DNA of 64,000 nt, taken from contig NZ_JAFEVR010000008.1 of the NCBI RefSeq assembly GCF_017352375.1, positions 372,001-436,000 on the forward strand, given 5' to 3'. The stretch comes from Mycolicibacterium sp. S2-37 (GTDB lineage: Bacteria; Actinomycetota; Actinomycetes; Mycobacteriales; Mycobacteriaceae). Position numbers and translations under genes: made by a program. A model generated the notes under the pieces. It saw only the letters and a list, made by a program, of their open reading frames with translations, had not been told where the DNA came from and did not search any database. Below are positions 59,452-64,000 of this stretch, piece by piece (position 1 is the stretch's first letter; each line of letters begins with the position of its first letter).

Positions 59452-60297
59452 TCAGCGCAGCAGATGGGTGCGGGCGAACTCCAGTGATTCCCGAAGCAGC
59501 GTTTCTCGTTCAGTTGCGGTCCGCGCCCCTGATGTCGTCACCTCGAGGATGACGTGACCACCGAAGTCACTGGCGGCGAGCATCTCGCAGACTTCGACGG
59601 TGGGCTGGGTGCCCCGCCCCGGCACCAGGTGTTCGTCGGTGGACGCGCCGCTGCCGTCGCACAGGTGCAGATGCACCAGCCCGTCCCCCATCCGGCGGGC
59701 CATGTCGATGGCATCGGTGCCCGCCGTCGCGGTGTGCGACAGATCCAACGTGTAGTGCGCGTGGTTGCCGTCCAGCGGATCGAAGGACGGCGCAAAGGCC
59801 GAGATCCCCGGACCGGGCCGGCCGCCGCGCTTGCGCATCCGTTCGATCGAGGTCTGACCCGCACCGAAGAAGCGGTCGGCGCGGAACGGGAACATGTTCT
59901 CCACGGCGACCAGCACGTCGCTGCCCGCCTCCAGTTCGGCGACCTGTTCGGCGAAGCCCTCGGCGTAGCGGCGCTGCCACCGGAAAGGCGGATGCACCAC
60001 CACGGTCTGCGCGCCCAGTTGTTCGGCCGCGCGCACGCTGCGGTCCAGTTTCGGTATCGGATTCGCGCCCCACACCCGCTGTGAGATCAGCAGGCAGGGC
60101 GCGTGTACGGACAGCACCGGTACGCCGTACTGCTCGGACAACCGCTCGACGGCGTCGATGTCCTGGCTGACCGCTTCGGCCCACACCATCAGCTCGACAC
60201 CGTCGTAACCCAGGCGTGCCGCGTACTCGAAAGCAGCCTCGGTCCTCAGCGGATAGACCGAGGCCGTGGAAAGACCGACCTTGATCGCGGGGCGCAC
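59452..60297 (-). CDS. Sugar phosphate isomerase/epimerase-like TIM barrel (Rv0498-like)
   Basis: A 281-residue AP-endonuclease-2-type barrel. KVGLSTASVYPLRTEAAFEYAARLGYDGVELMVW, VLSVHAPCLL, VVVHPPFRWQRRY, VAVENMFPF and YTLDLSHTATAGTDAI carry His, Glu and Asp metal ligands at expected strand ends, then LVHLHLCDGSG and VILEVTTSG. GTG start. Actual substrate unknown. The acidic membrane protein gene ends upstream by 7 bases. Confidence 0.87.
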   Translation of the reverse strand: MRPAIKVGLSTASVYPLRTEAAFEYAARLGYDGVELMVWAEAVSQDIDAVERLSEQYGVPVLSVHAPCLLISQRVWGANPIPKLDRSVRAAEQLGAQTVVVHPPFRWQRRYAEGFAEQVAELEAGSDVLVAVENMFPFRADRFFGAGQTSIERMRKRGGRPGPGISAFAPSFDPLDGNHAHYTLDLSHTATAGTDAIDMARRMGDGLVHLHLCDGSGASTDEHLVPGRGTQPTVEVCEMLAASDFGGHVILEVTTSGARTATERETLLRESLEFARTHLLR

Positions 60298-60304
60298 CTG
60301 GCCG

Positions 60305-61489
60305 CTAGCCCGACTGCAGCAACGCCAGCGGCCCCAGGGTGACCAGCGCGCCGACAGCGACGGCGATCAGCGTGCTGCCGATGTCCTCGGTCTTGCGCAC
60401 CACTCGCACACCCACCACGAGGCCGAGAATGACCAGCACCGACAGCACCAGCGCCACGATGTTGTTCCACTTCCATAGTTGGTCGAAGGCGATGAACAGG
60501 CCCGCGCCGAAGGCGACCGCGAGGATGCACTGTCCCACGACCCACGCTCCACGCAGGAACCCGGACATGCGGCCGGGGCGTTCTGTGGCGACCGGCTCCC
60601 GGTCGTCGTCCACATCGAGATCGACGACGTCCGCCGGCGCGTCGGGACCCCGGCGGGCCATGTCATCGGCGACTGATTGCCCGCCGAACAGCGGCCCCGC
60701 GGTCGAGCGGTAGTAGGACGGCGCCTTGTCGTCGTCCTTACGCTCGTTGTCGAGGTCGTCGTCGAGGTCGTCGTCATCCAGGTCGTCGTCTTCGTCGACC
60801 TCGAGCAGCGCCGGGTCGTCCAGCTCGATCGGCGGGTCGAGCAGATCGCCGTTGTCCAGGAAGTCGTCGTCCTCGTCGATCTCGACGACCGGATCCGGGC
60901 TCATCTCCTCGGCGCCACGGGGAGCCGACCCGCGCGAGGGGAACGACCACGGCCGGCGGCGCTGGGGCGTGAAGTCGACCGGATCGTCGATGGCCTCCCG
61001 TGCCTGCAGGTGGGCCGCATAATCCGCTTCAGCGGTGTCGACGTCCCCGACGACGGCATTCTGGATGACCGTGTCCTCGGTGACCGTGTCCTCGACGGGA
61101 ACCTCGGCCGTGGCGACCTCGTCGGTGACCGCGTCGGCAGGCTCATCGGCACGCTCATCGGCGACGGCCTCTTCGGCGACGGCCTCTTCGGGGACCTCCG
61201 CCTCGTCCGGCTCCTGCGGCGGCACCTCGGGGGTTTCCGGTTCGGTCGGTGCGACCTCCTCGACCGGCGGCTCCGGACTCTCCGGTTCCGGCGTCACGAC
61301 CGGAATGGCACCGGTGCGGTCGGAGATGATCGGGATCTCGCCGGTCAGCTCGGCCACGGTGACCGCATCGGCATTTCCCCGGCGCCGCCGTCGCCGTCCA
61401 CCCGCGGGAGGTGCGCCGATCGTGCCGTTCTTCGCCAGCAATTCGGCGACCGAGATCGGCCGGGTGCTGCTGTTGTCTGGTCCTGTCAT
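60305..61489 (-). CDS. Acidic membrane protein with long cytoplasmic region (Rv0497-like)
   Basis: A 394-residue protein, longer than Rv0497 (about 310). Residues 1-320 are mostly disordered: RPISVAELLAKNGTIGAPP near the start, RRRRRR, repeated Glu/Pro and Glu/Ala tracts, then Asp runs (VDEDDDLDDDDLDDDLDNE about 243-261). Two helices close together at the end (FLRGAWVVGQCILAVAFGAGLFIAF; IVALVLSVLVILGLVVGVRVV), then a third (LIAVAVGALVTLGPLALL). Function unknown. Its start overlaps the ppx stop by 4 bases. Confidence 0.85.
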   Translation of the reverse strand: MTGPDNSSTRPISVAELLAKNGTIGAPPAGGRRRRRRGNADAVTVAELTGEIPIISDRTGAIPVVTPEPESPEPPVEEVAPTEPETPEVPPQEPDEAEVPEEAVAEEAVADERADEPADAVTDEVATAEVPVEDTVTEDTVIQNAVVGDVDTAEADYAAHLQAREAIDDPVDFTPQRRRPWSFPSRGSAPRGAEEMSPDPVVEIDEDDDFLDNGDLLDPPIELDDPALLEVDEDDDLDDDDLDDDLDNERKDDDKAPSYYRSTAGPLFGGQSVADDMARRGPDAPADVVDLDVDDDREPVATERPGRMSGFLRGAWVVGQCILAVAFGAGLFIAFDQLWKWNNIVALVLSVLVILGLVVGVRVVRKTEDIGSTLIAVAVGALVTLGPLALLQSG

Positions 61490-62517
61490 CGTGTGTTGCC
61501 GCCTCTGAGCCTGAGCGTCTCTCGTCCAGCATCTCGCACCGGGAGCTCCATCGCGGCCAGATTGTCGGCACCGCCGACGAACGCGGTGCCGTCGGCCTCG
61601 CTGTCGAGTTTCCGCAAGATCAATCCTTCCCTCAACGCCCAGGGACAGATGTCGACGGACTCGATGGAGAGCGCTTTCATACTCGCCTCAGCCACCAGGG
61701 CTCCCGCCACGATCTGTGGCGCCCGGTCGGCACTCACCCCTTCCAATTCCGCTCGATCAGCCGCGGTCATCCTAGAGATGAAGGCTATGACCTGCCGCAG
61801 GCCGGCCGCCGTCAGCGTCCGTTTCACCCGCGGCCCGGCCGCGGACGGGGCGGCGCCGGTGAGCCGCGCGAGGCTGCGGAAGGTCTTCGAGCTGGCGACC
61901 GTCAGATCGGGGCTGCCCGCCCTGAGCACCTCGGCGCCGGCGTCGGCGAGTTCGGTGGCCAGCCAGTCGCGCAGCATCGCGACCCGGCGGCGTCCCGGCG
62001 GATCGTCGGACAGCCATTCGCGGGTGAGCCTGCCCGCGCCCAGGGGCAGCGAGAGCGCGACCTCGGGTACCTCGTCGACACCGTTGGACAGCTCCAGCGA
62101 GCCGCCGCCGATGTCGATGTTGATGATCCGGCCGGCGCTCCAGCCGTACCAGCGGCGCACGGCCAGGAAGGTCAGCCGGGACTCGTCGACGCCGCTGAGC
62201 ACCTGCAGCTGGACCCCGGTCTCGGCGAGCACCCTGGCCAGGACGTCCTCGGAGTTGGTCGCGTCGCGGACGGCCGACGTCGCGAAAGCCATCAGCTCCG
62301 CACAACCCGAACTGGCCGCGATCTTGGCGAACTCGTCGACGGTGCCGATCAGCCGGTCGGCGCCCTTGCGGGTGAGCTTGCCCGAGTTGTCGATCGCCTC
62401 GGCCAGCCGTAGCGGCGCCTTGGTCGAACTCATCGGGGTGGGGTGGCCACCACGGCGCGCATCCACCACCAGCAGGTGGACAGTGTTGCTACCCACGTCG
62501 AGGACGCCCAATCGCAC
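61486..62517 (-). CDS. ppx1: Ppx/GppA-family exopolyphosphatase
   Basis: A 343-residue ASKHA-fold phosphatase like Rv0496. RLGVLDVGSNTVHLLVVDA is phosphate loop 1, AFATSAVRDATNSEDVL and INIDIGGGSLELS the second nucleotide/phosphate loop. It cleaves polyphosphate and/or (p)ppGpp-related nucleotides in this family. GTG at 62517 is 6 bases after TAGGTT. The linked acidic membrane protein follows. Confidence 0.93.
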   Translation of the reverse strand: MRLGVLDVGSNTVHLLVVDARRGGHPTPMSSTKAPLRLAEAIDNSGKLTRKGADRLIGTVDEFAKIAASSGCAELMAFATSAVRDATNSEDVLARVLAETGVQLQVLSGVDESRLTFLAVRRWYGWSAGRIINIDIGGGSLELSNGVDEVPEVALSLPLGAGRLTREWLSDDPPGRRRVAMLRDWLATELADAGAEVLRAGSPDLTVASSKTFRSLARLTGAAPSAAGPRVKRTLTAAGLRQVIAFISRMTAADRAELEGVSADRAPQIVAGALVAEASMKALSIESVDICPWALREGLILRKLDSEADGTAFVGGADNLAAMELPVRDAGRETLRLRGGNTR

Positions 62518-62529
62518 GACTCCAACCTA
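62518..62529 (-). promoter_or_regulatory. Leaderless -10 element for ppx1
   Basis: On the minus strand TAGGTT (62529-62524), 6 bases, then the GTG at 62517. Confidence 0.45.
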
Positions 62530-62587
62530 GACCGTCACCACCTGCGGCCCGCGCGCCGACACCCTGTCGATGCAGGGCAGCCGCCCG

Positions 62588-63388
62588 ATGGTGGTAGTAG
62601 CGTTGACAATTGTGACCGACTGCCACCCCGGCGAGGTCGAACTGGACTTCGCCCGCGAATGGGTGGAGTTCTACGACCCTGATGACCCCGCACACCTGAT
62701 CGCAGCGGACCTGACGTGGCTGCTGTCGCGGTGGACCTGCGTGTTCGGCACACCGGCCTGCCAGGGCACCGTGGAGAACCGACCCGACGACGGCTGCTGT
62801 TCGCACGGAGCCTTCCTCTCCGACGACGACGACCGGGCGCGCCTTGACGATGCGGTCAAACAGCTCACCGCCGACGACTGGCAGTTCCGCGACAAGGGGT
62901 TGGGCAAGAAGGGCTATCTCGAGATGGACGAGTACGACGACAAGCCCAACCTGCGCACGCGAAAGTACAAGGGCGCGTGCATTTTTCTCAATCGGCCCGG
63001 GTTCCACGGCGGAATCGGCTGCGCACTGCACACCAAGGCGCTTGCCCTCGGCGTGGAACCCCTCACGATGAAGCCCGACGTGTGCTGGCAGCTGCCGATC
63101 CGGCGCAGTCAGGAGTGGGTGGAGCGGCCCGACGGGTCGCAGATCCTCAAGACCTGGATCACCGAATACGACCGGCGCGGCTGGGGTGAGGGCGGCGCCG
63201 ATCTGCACTGGTACTGCACCGGCGATCCGGCGGCGCACGTCGGCGCGCGACAGGTCTACCAGTCCTACGGCCCCGAACTCACCGAGATCCTCGGTGAGAA
63301 GGCGTACGCGGAGCTGGCCGCGATGTGCAAGCGGCGCAGCGGTCTTGGGCTGATCGCCGTGCATCCCGCAACCCGGGCCGCGCAGTGA
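62588..63388 (+). CDS. Cys-rich conserved protein (Rv0495c-like)
   Basis: About 266 residues. [44 protein letters not shown] leads into [37 protein letters not shown] and [15 protein letters not shown] follow. The clustered Cys and His suggest a metal or iron-sulfur site of the YkgJ/UPF0153 type. Start is unsure (ATG 62570, ATG 62588, GTG 62612). Divergent from ppx1. Function unknown. Confidence 0.87.
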   Translation: MVVVALTIVTDCHPGEVELDFAREWVEFYDPDDPAHLIAADLTWLLSRWTCVFGTPACQGTVENRPDDGCCSHGAFLSDDDDRARLDDAVKQLTADDWQFRDKGLGKKGYLEMDEYDDKPNLRTRKYKGACIFLNRPGFHGGIGCALHTKALALGVEPLTMKPDVCWQLPIRRSQEWVERPDGSQILKTWITEYDRRGWGEGGADLHWYCTGDPAAHVGARQVYQSYGPELTEILGEKAYAELAAMCKRRSGLGLIAVHPATRAAQ

Positions 63389-63693
63389 CCGCGCCGGGCG
63401 GGAGCCTGTTCCTGTTCCAGCTCAAGCCGCCGCGGGCCGACTTCGCGCAGACCATGACGACCGATGAACAGCAGGCGATGGCCGGGCACCAGGACTACTG
63501 GCGCGAACTGCTGGCCGCGGGCCGGGTGGTGGTCTACGGTCCGGTCGCCGATCCGGAGGGCGTGTGGGGCCTGGGCGTGCTGCGGGCCGCCGACCGTGCC
63601 GAGGTGCTCGAGATCGGTAACCGGGATCCGTCGGTGCTGGCCGGTGTCAACACCTTTGAGGTCTTCGAGATCATGGGCGGCATCACCGGCTGA
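63385..63693 (+). CDS. YciI-family small protein
   Basis: A 102-residue YCII-like domain protein. [63 protein letters not shown] matches the single-domain YciI fold with the conserved His (HQDYW) and GPV. It is a different subgroup from the DGPF protein at 5571. GTG 63385 overlaps the previous stop as GTGA, so it is coupled to the Rv0495c-like gene. Confidence 0.85.
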   Translation: MTAPGGSLFLFQLKPPRADFAQTMTTDEQQAMAGHQDYWRELLAAGRVVVYGPVADPEGVWGLGVLRAADRAEVLEIGNRDPSVLAGVNTFEVFEIMGGITG

Positions 63694-63801
63694 CACCCGA
63701 TTTGTCAAACGGTCGTCCACAGCGGCGGATTCATCAACAACGCGCTCGATCGGGCTCCCGGTCGATCCGGCGCGTCGGTGCCGCGGACTACATTCGCCAG
63801 T

Positions 63802-64000
63802 ATGTTCGATCTGCTGGAACTACCGGATCGCGAGCTTTCGGGCGGCGCGGCGGTCGCGCAGTGGACGCGGGTCGAGAACGCTTCGGCCGCGCGGCGCTTG
63901 TGCGCCATCGCCGGGGTTCTCGAGCGCAGGCTGTCGAGCGTGGACGCCGCCGAACGCGAGCAGTGGTGCCTGGACACTTGGGCGGCGGTGAGTGCGGAGA
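63802..64000 (+). CDS. DUF222 / 13E12-repeat family protein, N-terminus only
   Basis: An open frame from ATG 63802 to the window edge. The 66 visible residues (MFDLLELPDRELSGGAAVAQ, RRLCAIAGVLERRLSSVDAAEREQW) match the N-terminal DUF222 domain of mycobacterial 13E12 proteins, which usually end in an HNH nuclease domain. The start codon overlaps a degenerate LexA-type box. The rest is outside the window. Confidence 0.8.
   Translation, partial: MFDLLELPDRELSGGAAVAQWTRVENASAARRLCAIAGVLERRLSSVDAAEREQWCLDTWAAVSAE

Noticed and set aside
60740..60800. GTCGTC-type tandem repeats resembling a minisatellite
   Set aside because: They encode the Asp/Glu-rich tract of the acidic membrane protein, so they are compositional coding repeats.
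62603..62608. TTGACA as a -35 for the Rv0495c-like gene
   Set aside because: Too close to (or inside) the coding start to act as a -35 for that gene.
1..64000. tRNA, rRNA, CRISPR arrays, intact insertion sequences, prophage genes
   Set aside because: None seen: no cloverleaf-like tRNA sequence, no regularly spaced repeats, no transposase or integrase motifs in any credible frame.

Overview
The window is high-GC actinobacterial DNA from a mycobacterium, most likely a fast-growing environmental one (Mycolicibacterium type). The evidence is an mce/yrbE lipid-import operon, a HadD-like mycolate dehydratase, 33-residue bS22, DUF3349 and 13E12/DUF222 families, many GTG starts, and -10 hexamers placed 6 to 9 nt before start codons. 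From about 6 kb to the end, gene content and order follow the M. tuberculosis Rv0495c-Rv0551c block (recalled from memory, not searched). Lineage-specific genes replace fabH, PE_PGRS6, mmpS2/mmpL2 and cmaA2. I see no rRNA, tRNA, CRISPR array or intact insertion sequence.

Layout. 1-5198 (minus): front half of an mce operon (yrbEA, yrbEB, mceA, mceB, partial mceC). 5571-9399: a YCII/DGPF protein and an ECF42-type sigma factor, separated by a DUF3253 gene, fadD8 under a KstR-like box, and an 88-bp inverted-repeat element. 9440-17791: glycosyltransferase, HAD protein, F420-type reductase, then the menaquinone/phosphate block (menB, SDR, VOC, DUF3349, pitA, second DUF3349, menE) and a PPOX protein. 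17796-23491: thioesterase, polytopic membrane protein, a molybdopterin/cytochrome-b561 fusion with a membrane partner, and a convergent methyltransferase/DUF2064/GT2 operon. 23593-27339: OmpR-type two-component system followed by a large secreted protein whose C-terminus looks like an aerolysin-type beta-pore fold. 27353-32661: nitronate monooxygenase, P450, galE3, MTA phosphorylase, menA.

32665-34536: a frameshifted Clp-N protein and its HTH partner behind two identical palindromes, then two convergent response-regulator genes. 34621-43166 (mostly minus): PLP enzyme, DUF4229, MinD-like ATPase, and a tightly overlapped cytochrome-c maturation/heme operon (hemL, phosphatase, TlpA-like, ccdA, resB, ccsA). 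43218-46357: PPOX protein, acidic protein, TetR-MpaB pair, APH(3'')-like kinase. 46350-52934 (minus): hemA-hemC-hemD-hemB followed by four small membrane-protein genes overlapping into the APH gene. 53031-63693: glutaredoxin-like, SerB1-type HAD, hadD, acyltransferase, galE2, bS22, BldC-like HTH, proC, thioesterase, sugar isomerase-like protein, acidic membrane protein, ppx1, Rv0495c-like, YciI. The window ends inside a DUF222/13E12 gene.

How the genes work together. Three themes recur: electron transport and cofactors (menaquinone menA/B/E; siroheme/heme hemA/B/C/D/L; cytochrome-c assembly), cell-envelope and lipid handling (mce, hadD, acyltransferase, sugar epimerases, glycosyltransferases), and stress or regulatory switches (ECF42, two-component system, HTH/Clp-N, TetR). 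Operons are compact with ATGA/GTGA overlaps. Many promoters appear leaderless. All family assignments come from reading motifs; none was tested by database search.
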